Shown: piece by piece, positions 25,701 to 36,880 of the stretch
How the letters are laid out: each line of letters begins with the position of its first letter
How positions within the stretch are numbered: position 1 is the first letter of the stretch
From: Gymnogyps californianus
Lineage: Eukaryota > Chordata > Aves > Accipitriformes > Cathartidae
DNA length: 64,000 bases
Direction: 5' to 3'
NCBI RefSeq assembly: GCF_018139145.2
Contig: NC_059477.1
Coordinates: forward strand, 32,591,502 to 32,655,501
Notes under the pieces: generated by a model
The model's database searches: none
The model's input: the letters and a program-made list of their open reading frames with translations, nothing else
Told to the model about the DNA's origin: nothing
Translations under genes and position numbers: made by a program

Positions 25701-28700
25701 TTTGAAACTAGAACTGAGGCTTCACTGTGTTTTTACTGGGTAACAGGGAAAATATTTTTAGCCATCAGGAACATGAAAAAATGTAGTCCAGTCTAAATTG
25801 AATATAGTTTAAAACAAAAACCCCACAATCAGCATAGATCCAACTATTCGAACTATCTGAGAAATGTTAATTGGGTGGTTGAAATCTGGACAGGGAGAAG
25901 AATTCAGGCAAGAGTCCACATGTTTTGCACTTGAATAAATACCAAAAAAAGACAAAAAATTATCCTTACACTCTGCACTTTCCAGCTCTTCTGGAAATAG
26001 TTTGTAACTGGCACCCAACTTGACTTTTGTAGGAATTTCCCCATCATTCTGGGTTGGTTTCATAGCAATTTTACTATCCCAGCATGTATGTGAATGAAAA
26101 ACAGCTATCATGATGTAATCAGCGTTGTCCACATTAAGTATAAACAATATAGTCATCAACTGGACTGAACCAAGGGTCTCTACTGTAAACTTGTAACACC
26201 AGAGCAAAGAAAGAGCAGGCTGCTGTAATATAATTGGGGTCGGCCTCTAAGAGGAGGCAGAGGAGACTCTGCGTGTTCTCTCTGTCCTCACCTCCCCTTC
26301 TCCTTCCTGACTTTCTACAGAGTCCGCTACACACAGGCAAACTCTAAAAGATGCCAATGGGAGTTAGAAAATGCCACGAGTGAATTTCACTGGAAGTTTG
26401 CGGTGGGAGAAGCATTTTATTTGGATAGGGCCAGCTTTGTAGAAAGTTTAGTGGCAAACCACAGGCCACATCTAGTCTTCAAGGAGCAGTGAAGTAGCGG
26501 GCTTGCAGTCAAAACCATCTGCCTCATCCATACTAAAGCTTCCCTTTGAAAAACACAGCTCTGCCTGTGATTTTCCCTGTGGAGCAGGCTAGGGAAAGCT
26601 GTGCTGGCTGCTGGGGGCTGCCTTGGTACTGCTGCTCTGCGGGGGGCTGCGGTGAGAGGGAGCGGAGGGCATGGCCTGCAGCTCCTACCCCACAGCAGCT
26701 GTTGCTCCCATTTCCCAGGTGATGTGACCAGCCTGGAATGACAGAAAGATTTCGGTGAGTGCAAGAGTCATCGGAATGGGATAACAATGCAAAGTTCATA
26801 TGAGAGAAGACAAGTTTGGAGAGGGGGGAGTAAGCAAAATTGTTGAGGGGGAATAGGGTGGAATAACAGTTGCAGCAATTCTCCTGCATCCCACTCCCTG
26901 TGCAGGTGTGGGCAGTGAGACTGTGGCACCAAGGAGCACACACTGCATCCCTCCCTTCTCACGCACAGCACTGCTTCAGGCCTATTCCTTGGTCTGGTCT
27001 CCTTAAATAAGGGAACTGATGTGTTATTCTACTGGATAGGTGCTATTAAACTCAACCCCCATTTAGTGAAATAAATAATGAGGCATTTGGTTCCTGAAGG
27101 AGGAAAATCACAGATATACCAGCTGTACTAGACTCCTGTCCAGTGTCCTATTCCCATTCCCAATGAAAGTATTGGGAAGACTCCTATTGATTTTCAGCAG
27201 AAGCACAATATACCCATTAATGCTTATTCTGAAGTGCCAGATGAAATTTAGGAGTTCCTGGTTTAGAATCTAACTTAACACCATGCAGAGTTAGTCTAGA
27301 AAAATACAGAGAAGCTCTAGCTCCACAGTAAAGTCAGTAGGAGAGAGGATTATCCAAGAAGTATATAATCTGAGTATTTGAACCATGCTCACGCTATTAC
27401 TGGAGTATTACATCTGCCAAAGGTTCCTCAGAAGGAAGGAATGCTCTGCAAGCTATTCTTTGTCTAAAAAGATGCAGGATGACTTTGATGGAATAATAGA
27501 ATGCAAAATGTGGAAATTTACGTTTAGGGTGGAAAAGATGGCTTTAAGAAAGAAACTTTGATATCTTGATGTTTGAGAGAAGGGAAACTATCAGTGCATT
27601 TGTGATTGTATGATACATATCCACTTTAACTGTTTCATACATTACTTCCCCTTATACTGCACTTAAAAATTCTGATGCTGTATGTTCTGTAATAAAATGC
27701 ATTACAAATCTGATGATATAATCCTTCTTGCTAATAGAAGGCAGTTTATTTTATTACAGTCCATTAAGTAGAGCAATTGTAGTGGCTCCTTTAGTCAAGT
27801 GATGCTGTGTGGGGAAGCATTTCCTAGAAATGGGTCTTAGCTGACTTTTTGGAAAAGCAGCATAAGAAAGATTAAAAAGATCAGCAACATCTTCACTTCC
27901 TTCTTCATTTCCCATCACCTCTACATTTTCTTCTTCTAGCAGTGTCAAAAGACCCTGGAAGTGATACATAAGCAGATGATAGAGTTTTCCCGCTTACAAT
28001 ATGTCATATTAACCCTTAAGGATTTGTGTAATGCCAAAAGGCATAGCACCTGGGACAGACTCCTCTGACTGAGATAAAATCCACTTAGTGAAGGACCATT
28101 TCCCCTCTCTTATTTCACTGCTGGAAGCACTCGGTTTCTTTGATCTGTTCTACGTGCCATGGATACAATTACCTCCAAGATTTCATGTGAAATGTTGGCT
28201 TAAAAATTACTGTAAGGGGGATGTGTCCCAGGGAATGAGACTGGGAAACCGACGAGGAAAGTACTGAGAAGCTGACGGAGGGAGTTGTCATAAGTGAAAT
28301 GAATACAAAGTGAAGGATTTCTGGGGAGGTGGTTAATTAGGACTGGGGAGGAGGCAGGAAGCATATTAAGAGGGGAAAGAACCAGAATCAGGATTAATAA
28401 CGAGAGCATATCCTTAGTGTCTTGCACCAAGGAGAAGTATATATGCCCCCTGTGCTGTTTCACTGCAAAAGAATTTGTTGCTGAATGAATGGTATTTAAC
28501 AGTTAACAGTAATAATCATATGGGCATAATAAGCATGGATTAGACATGGATTTTTGCACAGGATTTAGATTTCATTTAAGTTACATGAACACCACATTGG
28601 TGTACAGAACTCAGCATGCCCTGGATTTTCCATCTAAGTACTTACACCATGGATATCACAACAGCACAGTAAGTGAGCAGCACAGTAAGGAGCTTTCCTG

Positions 28701-31700
28701 GAGATTTTGAACACGCGGGGTGTTGTTAGACCTGAGGTAAGCTCCATAAGACTTCTGCAATAAAAGGAGTCAATAAGCTTAGTGTCTTCTGCAGAGACAT
28801 TTGACTGAGGGTCTAAGTGAGGCTCATTTAAGCATGTTACTTTCATCCTTAGCCCATTCCAAATGTCTGTGTGGACAAAGGACAGAGGTCTTGGGGTACA
28901 GATACTGACTGGGAAAGACACTGAACTGGGGTCTGTGTTTGTGAACATGCATGTGTTTGCAGAGAACTTTATAAGAAGAGTGACCAAGAATTTACTGCTA
29001 AGCATAAATGAAATCCCTTACCCATAGTCCCAGAAAAAGAGTTCTCAGAGATCACAAGGGCTCAATTTGTTGTTGATGCCTACATTTCTCAGCCCAAAGC
29101 AGCTGCTTCTCTCTTCATCAGGTGAAACAACTCAGTTTCGGGCCAGTTTAAGCTGCATCCCCCGACCTGATTGCATTTTGGTGCTCAAGATCTCCCTGAG
29201 CTGTCTGCTAAAAAGACAGAGGCCTGGTCCTGTAAAGCAGAGAGAGTCCCAGCTTCTATTGAAATTAGCGAAAGACTCACGGTCTCTGGAAGAGTTCCCA
29301 CTGACAAGTATTCAGTGAGCCAGTGCTGTCAGAGCCCTACATGCAGGAGCTGTGTAACCACCATCTCTAGCTACTGTCTCTGGCTCCAGCCTTGCTGACG
29401 GCAGGGTTAGCAACTTCGCCACCCACTTACAGAAACGAGACCTTACTTCCAGCTCTCTGTGCTGGTGCCCCCCCCCCAGTATTCCAGTTATGTTAGTACA
29501 CATATGCAACATTACGGGCAGCCTGATTTGCCAGGGCGTGCAATAGTCCTAATATAAGAAAAACAAGCTTTGAAAATGTTCCTGACACAACTGGTTCTTA
29601 TTTTTAAGCTATAGAAGAAATATACAGATCTCTACATTTATGGATCTGGAATAGACATTGCTCAAGAGCAACATTTAGTCAAATATTTTAGGTTGCTTTA
29701 GCATCTTTTTCTCTATCTTTTCTCATGCATATGGACTCTTGCACAGAGCACATAGTGTCTGTTCTCTCCTGAAACCTTGTTTCCATATCTGGTGTCTCTC
29801 TCATACTGCCAGTGAAAAATGCTTTCTTCTATAATCTGAAGTTTCCCTTAGCATATGGCGCCTTTTCTGTTATAGAGATTCTCACTAGACAACTGTTCTT
29901 CCCCATTAATCAGACTTGGGATGCCAATGCTGGGAAGGAAAGTCAGCTATCAGTCTAAATAAGCTGCCATGTGAATAGAAGACCATAATTTCGTGCCATC
30001 CTTTGTACTTAAACCCACTCTGAAACTGAAAAAACAGAGAGTACGAGCCCCATGTTGAACATGAAGTTTTTGCTCTGACACAGAATTTCTAATACCAGGC
30101 AGAACACAGAAAATGGGTGCAGATAGGTCCCTAAGTTATTGAATTGGCAGACACCATCTTACAATATCAGATCTTAAAATGTCAGAAAGATAATTGTATA
30201 GATGATATGGAAAGGAGGCTTAAATTGAGACTGAACTGGGTGCATAAACAATAGTTAAGTGCATGTTCGTATGGCACCTAGCACAGTAAGGTACTGAATC
30301 TGGCTGGGGTATTGGCTGTTTTCAGCAAAGAAATGAAGATTTGCAGTTGAAAAATGCCCTTGGAGATGAAAGGGTATGGAACCATTCCTACTGAATACAG
30401 ACATGTATCCACAAATGACTTGGGTTGCTTTAGTATAGTACTGGGAATATTCTGCTTTACTTAAGATGTTTTGTGCAAGACCTTTCTAATAGCATCAATC
30501 TAGGACAAAGGATCAATACAGGAAATTCATATCAAAGGGAGAAACTGTATATCCATTCTTAAAAATCTGTGTATTTCCCCACATGAACCTATGCCAGCTC
30601 TAATCACTTTTATTTAATTACTTCACACATCTTAGAACAAAGGCGGCTCTAATAAAACAGATGAGAATTGAAAGCATGTAGCAATAACTCTATTGTAACA
30701 GCAGTTTTTCATTACTTTTCAGTGTTTATTCAAATGTGTTCTCTGTCATGGTTTTGTTTTTTGCATTTTAAAATAAATGTACTCTTGCTACTGAGTACTG
30801 CTCCTGCTTTGTCTTGAAGCACATCAGTGCTCTCTGTCAGGGATAAGCCACTATGAGGTGTTCTGATGCAGCTGAATAAACAGTATGACATTCTGAATGC
30901 ATCTTTACTGATTTTTTTTCTGAAGCTCAGTGGTAGCAAAACAGGGCTTAGGCTCACGGATTCCCCAAATTACTGGGTTTACCTGGTCTCAGACTTATTT
31001 TTTTTTCTTTTTTTTTTTAAACAAACAAAAGAACAAAGTTTGCCTAGAAGCAGAAAAAATGTTATAACAAGGGGTGGTTGTGCACAGAGTGTGTGTTGAC
31101 AGTTCCTTGTGATGCTATGAGCATAGATGTCATGTGCTAAAGAGATTTCGGAGTGGGATCAGCACCTTCCACTTTGGAAGGCTCTGAGAGTGGCAACTAA
31201 ACTGTGTTAAATCTGCAATCCCCCTCACCCAGTCATGGACACAAAAGAATTATTGGGGAACTGTGGGGTAAATCCTCTTCAGCATCTATAAGGATAAATT
31301 ACCTGCAAAAACCTTCATCTTTAACAGGAAGACGAACCCTGCATAACCTGTATCTCTCAGTTCAGGAACCTGCATGCTGGGACTTGCAGTCTTTGCAGGC
31401 TATAGCTCTGAATTAAAGATGCAGCTAGCTGACATCTGCTCTGTTTAATATGAAGTAGGCTTCTGACAGGTTGCTAATGCCATCCACAATTTGTTGCCCC
31501 CAATCTAAAGTGAAGAGTTGCTGGAGCAGGAAGCAATCATGGGGGGCTCTGTGGGAACTGTTCATTACTTTGACCACTGCTGGTCACACTTAATAAGATC
31601 CTGTTCTTGGTATCTGTAGGAAAGAACAGATTTTTGCAAGACCAGGAGATCACTATAGAAGTTTTTAACTTCCCTCAAAGCACAAACAGAGCTCATTTCT

Positions 31701-32623
31701 GCTAACTGGATTGTAAAATCAAAATGTCTTCATTATTAATGATGTTCCAAAGGAGCTTGCAGCTTTTTCACAGTGTCAAGTTTGTATCCTGCTCCTTTCT
31801 TATTTATCAGTCAAGGCCACAGAGGGTCTTCTCCTATGTACCAATATCATTGTGAACATTTGCTTTTCTGCCTTTCCATCCACCAGTAGAAAGCTTGGAG
31901 ACAAATCTAATAACAGGACAAATTCACAAGTACACACCAACTGCTTTGTGCTGCTCCTACAACTGAAAGCAGCTACAATCCTGGTTTTGCCATCTGGTTT
32001 GAGGAAGTGTGGGATTGCCTTGCCTGCTGAGCAGAGCAGTACAGGGAACTGGATAAATATATATCAGAAATCCTTTTCCTGGTGGATGTTATTCTAGTGG
32101 TGAATGTCACCTACCCTTGTTGTAACCATCATTTCTTTCCCTGTGGAGGAGGGGGCAGGACTCCTTTTGGAGCCTACCAGTGACATTTCTGTTTCTGGTG
32201 CAATGAGTCTGTTGCTGGTTTTACAGCTCTGAGGGTACAAACTTCCGCCCATAACACTTCCATGACCCGAGTTCAGACTGCACAAGCAAAGCACATAAGA
32301 ATCTTCTGAAGGCATTTGTGGTGCTGATTTTTCAGATGTGGACAGCTGTCCATCAGGAAGGGTAATCATCTGCCAGAGACTGATTGCTGTTGAGCTGGAT
32401 TGGCTTTGGAGCAGCAAAATGAAAGTACAAAGGATGCAAAGTTCAAAGCTAAAAATTGGGAATTAAAAACCACAGGGGTTAACTGCCTTGCCTGCTGTCA
32501 CACAGGAAGCCTGTCCTGCAGGGAGAGTCCTGATCGGATGTGTTAAATAGGTATCTCAGTGCTTTCCATCTTTCTTTACCAATTCATTCTGCCCTGTGCT
32601 GCCAAATCTGCTTTTTTTTGCAG

Positions 32624-32758
32624 GCAGCTAAATATGTTGCCTCCACAGCACTTGGAATTGAACCTGATCTTTTTGATGGGAATGTGACAACAATAACAAT
32701 ACCTCGCTCCACTGCTGCAGCTAGGGATGAGGAAGACTTGTGCATTTCTTCATGCTAA
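32624..32758 (+). other. Candidate alternative terminal exon of KALRN (unproven)
   Basis: A strong acceptor, ctgcttttttttgcag, ends at 32623. It is followed by 44 open codons and TAA at 32756-32758. Spliced from the exon B donor (phase 0), the frame would start AAKYVASTALG and end DEEDLCISSC, replacing spectrin repeats 2 onward with a short acidic-to-cysteine tail. The nearest polyadenylation-like hexamer downstream is ATTAAA at 33090-33095. The stretch has no consensus donor in a useful place, so it could only be terminal. I know no kalirin isoform with this tail, and an open run of this length after an acceptor arises by chance in a large intron fairly often. Treat it as a hypothesis. Confidence 0.2.
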
Positions 32759-34223
32759 GTGTTGCCCTATAGCATAGTTACAGCAGTCTGGGCCCACTCT
32801 CTATCCAATTTGCACTGGATCATCCAACACACTTGTGACCTTTCAGTGTAAGAGGGCAGAACATTAACCGAGTGATGGCGTAGTTCCTGCTTTATGTTTC
32901 CAGACTCTGGCAGCAGTCACCTCACAGTCTGTCCACTCCTGACTGTAAGGAAACGGCTCTGAAGCCTGCTACTGCTGAAACTGGAACATGGTGTGCTGTG
33001 CTATTTGCAGTTTCCTGCTTGCCGACACTGGATACGCAGTTACTATTCCTCTTGCTTCCTCCATGAACATTAGAATGGGTCCAAAAATAATTAAAGGCAG
33101 TATGTTCTGATGGAATATTTTTGCATTTGCACAAATTTCCTCTTCATTTTGCTTGCCAATTTTGATAGGGAGCATTTTGAGGCTGTTTCAGCTTCTCCAA
33201 CTTGGCACCGCTGGGAGGCACAGGAATGCTCCCCTGATCGGTATGGCAAGAGAAAGGGTTTTGGCATCTGAATACAGACTTAAAACTCATTTTTAAGGAT
33301 GAATATAGCATATTATAACCACGAAGTTCTGCTTTAACTAATGAAGACAAGAAGACCCAAATGCTCTAAAGAGCAACGAAGCCCGCACATATAGAAAAAG
33401 AGAAGAAAGCTGCTTTTTTTATTTATTGCTTTGATCCTCAAGAAGGTTAGGTGATAAGAGCCTAGCTGTCAGGAAATAATGTAATTAAACTGTGCATGAG
33501 GTTCACAGACTTATTGTGCAGCATCTTTCAGATGTAGCTATGTGATTATTCCTAAATGAATATCTTCCTGGCCTGGCTGAAATGCTGTAAATGGCCCACA
33601 CTTGGAGCCTTAAAAGTATATCTTAAATTAGCCTTCATATCTATTTATAGGGAACACATAAGCGTGGGTGTGCAGTTGAGAGGTTGCCTCCTCAGGAGCT
33701 GGTGATGGTTTAAGAGGTGAAACCAGGAGCATGGTCTGTGGATCATTTCCAGGAGTATCAGTGTCATTTTAAACCAGGTCACTCTGGCTTTTCTTCTTAT
33801 ATATCATGCACGTTATGAAAACTAATTCAGAAATGTTTTCTTGAACCTTTATGTGTTGCAAGGCCCCTCCATATTGGCATTGAAATCCTGGATGCCTTAC
33901 ATTCTACACAGGTGCTGAAAAGGTGTCACAAGCAAAACAGTCTTGAGTTGAGGAATTTTGCTCAATTTATTGCTAATCAATACAGACTTCTGATCTTGAT
34001 TTGGGTGTTGAGAGGAAAAAGTAAGACACACTCCCATAAACACCTATTCTTCCCCAGACTCAATTTCCCTGATTTTTGTTGTGGTTTATACCCAGTCCGT
34101 CAAAATTCTTCTGGTGGGGTGACAGGCAGCAGGGGATGTCAGGGATAATATTTACATGAGTTTCTTTCTGCTGCTGTTACAGCTATTCTCTGATTCTTAA
34201 AATTTTTCTGCTGCTGTTCCTTA

Positions 34224-34975
34224 GTGTCCCTGCTGCCGTGTGGGCCACCCGCTGTCCCTCAGGGGCGTCCCTGCCCCCTTTGCCATGGAGGACCCCACAG
34301 AGTGTCTCCAGCCCTCAGCAGCTGCCATTTTCTTTCCCTAACACCTTGTATCCAGGCACTTCTTTGGCTGATGGACATTTTGGCACAACGGGTGGGCTCT
34401 GGCGTGTGGTGGTTTTCCCCACTGGGCCCCCTGCCCCCCCCCAGTGCCGGCACCAGCGGGAACCAGCCCGGACCGGCTTGGGGCAGCTCACGGCCTCCTG
34501 ACAGGCAGCACCACCACTGCCCTGCTGCGCAACCCATCACCCGTGCCTGTTACGTAGGGGAATGCGCAAGCACCCTTACACCCAGCTAAATTAGCTTTTA
34601 CAATCCTTTCAGCCCTGGGGAATCAGAAGTCACTGTGAGGGGTGAGTGGATTTTAAGGTTCTTAGCAACAAGTCTGTTCACTGAGGTAGACCTTAAGGCA
34701 GCCCCATGAGAACCAGGGGCACTGCTGAGGGAGTGGCGAGGCCCGGTGCCACCTGTGGAGCGTGTGTCACCATGTGGGGACACCATCCGCCCTCCCAGCT
34801 TGCCAGCTTTGCCGGTGTCAAGGGAAAACCTTGAACCAGTTGATTCGTGGGATGGGGAAATAGCCAGGGAACAGGGGTGGGGAGTGCTGGACACCTCAAA
34901 ATCCAGGAGAGAACTGACATCCTCGGCTTTCCATCTGTGCAGAGATCCCAGCTCCGGACCCGAAGCGTCATGACA
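34224..34975. other. GC-rich block of unknown nature
   Basis: Two adjoining segments (about 34224-34560 and 34690-34975) are far richer in G and C than the AT-rich intron around them, with C runs near 34432-34443 and overlapping open frames of 75-121 codons on both strands. Overlapping frames on both strands are what GC-rich DNA gives by composition. The block is preceded by a duplicated tttctgctgctgtt motif. It may be an old interspersed repeat or a regulatory GC island; no domain is recognised. Confidence 0.4.
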
Positions 34976-35946
34976 TGTCGGGATTTTAAACCTATGATTA
35001 CACCACAGCTGTATCTCTAAGTCTCAGACACGGGTGATTTTGGTAGGGGAAATGCCATGCTTCTAATACAAAGCAGTAAACATCTGTCTGGCTGTTTTGT
35101 TTTTAATAGCTGATATTTGGAGTCACAGGAATGTCACACATTAAGCCAGGAATAGAACCAGGGTCTATAAGGAAGTCACCAAACTCGTACAGCATTTTCA
35201 ACTGAATGAAATTGTATCTCACAGATTCTGAAAACTGAGAGGAAGATCCCTCATCTGGGGACCCACTCTGATCTTTTCATAATTTACACTGTTTTTTCCA
35301 TTCAGGAGGCTGTTGTCTATTTATCTCTTTTAGTATTACATTTCCTATCCAGCCAATGAATTAATTTGCACTTAGACAGCAAGCAGTTCTCTGCAGATGA
35401 TCTGTGTCCAGGAAAGGCCATTTCCATTTTAAGGAACAGAAAATCCTTTCCAGGAATGCCTGAGTGTTTGATGTCACTAAGTGTGGTGGAAAGGTACAGT
35501 ATTTCAAAAGGCAAGCAAACAACACAGATGCATAAAATACGCCCAGATATCATTAGTCATATTTATGTGTTCAGTATCTGTAATTTTCTCCCACCTTCAA
35601 CAATAAAATTATTGCTTCTCTATTCAGCATTATAGGAATCACTTGCCTTACTTTGTGCATGGCTGTGGCTTGGTATCTGTCAGGAAAAACCCACAGATCT
35701 CTTACTCTGGCATTTAGTAGGAACATTCAGCATATGTTGGAAATGGTGCTCTGATATTAATACAAAGCTATTTGTCACATCACACATCTAGATAATTTTC
35801 TAGTGGGTTGACAGTTGGGCCCATTGTCTGGAATAATTTAATGCGCTGTAGCTTAAACTTACTGTACTCTATGAATCATATACACAGATATTTATAATGG
35901 AAAAACTGTGTTCATGCAGCATTGAGGTTACACAAATACAGCTGTG

Positions 35947-36008
35947 GGTCTGAATCTTCAACTGGTGTAAATTGGCCTCATTGGAACAACACCAATTTAC
36001 CCTGGCTG
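35947..36008. mobile_element. Palindromic interspersed repeat relic, copy 1
   Basis: Inverted arms gtaaattgg (35967-35975) and ccaatttac (35992-36000) enclose a 16-nt loop, with ctgg/ccagg-type continuations outside. The reverse complement of 35947-35975 aligns to 57298-57328 with only a few differences (shared ATTTACACCAG core and GATTC followed by CCC). The pattern resembles the widespread amniote 'ctggtgtaaat...atttacaccagctgagg' palindromic repeat, which behaves like a MITE. I do not assert its database name. Confidence 0.6.
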
Positions 36009-36386
36009 TGGACCACGGTGAACACATGTGAAAGGGAAAGATCTGGCAGAAGTATCAGCTTGTCCGTCACCATCTGTAAACAAGAGACAAACACAAAACC
36101 AGACACAACTTTGTATTTAGGCCCTAGCTTAGCAAAGCATTTAGATATACGCTGAGTTCTATTTTAAACCTACAAGTACTTTGATTTAATTAAGGCTGTA
36201 TTTATAGAGTGGCAATAGGAATTACAGCAGATTGGGATTTTTTTCTGTTGAAGCAGTTTTCATCAAATTTGTTGATTCATGAAAAAAATGAAATGTGCTA
36301 TCAAAGTTTTCTTTAAGTCCTAAATTTATTTGGAGCCAGTACACTCCTGTCTGAGAAGAGCCATTTTCTTAGTGACCCTTCATGTA

Positions 36387-36880
36387 ACCAGCCCAGTGTC
36401 AGGGCCCTGTGGGCACTGATGGATGTTAAAGGCCCTGACCAGCCTCACTTAGGGCCTCCCAAACCCCTGCCCAGGAGCCCCATTTCAGCTCAGCTGTGGA
36501 TATCAGCCTCCAGCTTTGCCACAGCCCTGCCCTGCCTGGCCATGGGCCCTGCTGAGCTGGGCACTGATCCATCGACTGATTTTGTGGCATGACCTGGGAC
36601 CTGCCTTGTCCCTGTGGGCCTATGCTGTGATCATGGGGCTGTGTCTGAGTCTGATTACCCTCACTGGACATGATCCTGACCTGCTGATTGACTTCCTAGC
36701 TTAAGGTTGGACTTGTCTTGTCACCACAACTTGCCTGATGATTTCTTGATTAAACCTGGTTGCTATCAGCCCTCAGGGGCTGTGGGACAGGCTCTGACTA
36801 AGGAGGCCCCTGTCCTGCCTGCTGGGTCTTTGTTTCTGGCTCCTCATCCCTTAGGGAGCAGTTAGCCTGGACAGCCAGCA
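36387..36880. mobile_element. GC-rich segment, possibly an LTR or other repeat fragment
   Basis: The base composition changes sharply near 36387 (gtaaccagcccagtgtcagggccctg) and returns to AT-rich sequence after about 36880. The segment is rich in ccctgcc, ggccc and ctgacctg words and has ATTAAA at 36749-36754 followed by cctggtt, an arrangement seen at the R/U5 border of LTRs. No terminal TG...CA pair or target duplication could be fixed. It is probably an interspersed repeat of unrecognised family; the strand is unknown. Confidence 0.35.

Noticed and set aside
26417..26971. Overlapping minus-strand frames of 67-136 codons
   Set aside because: They are explained by the local GC-rich composition; the translations are low-information and share no motif with known proteins.
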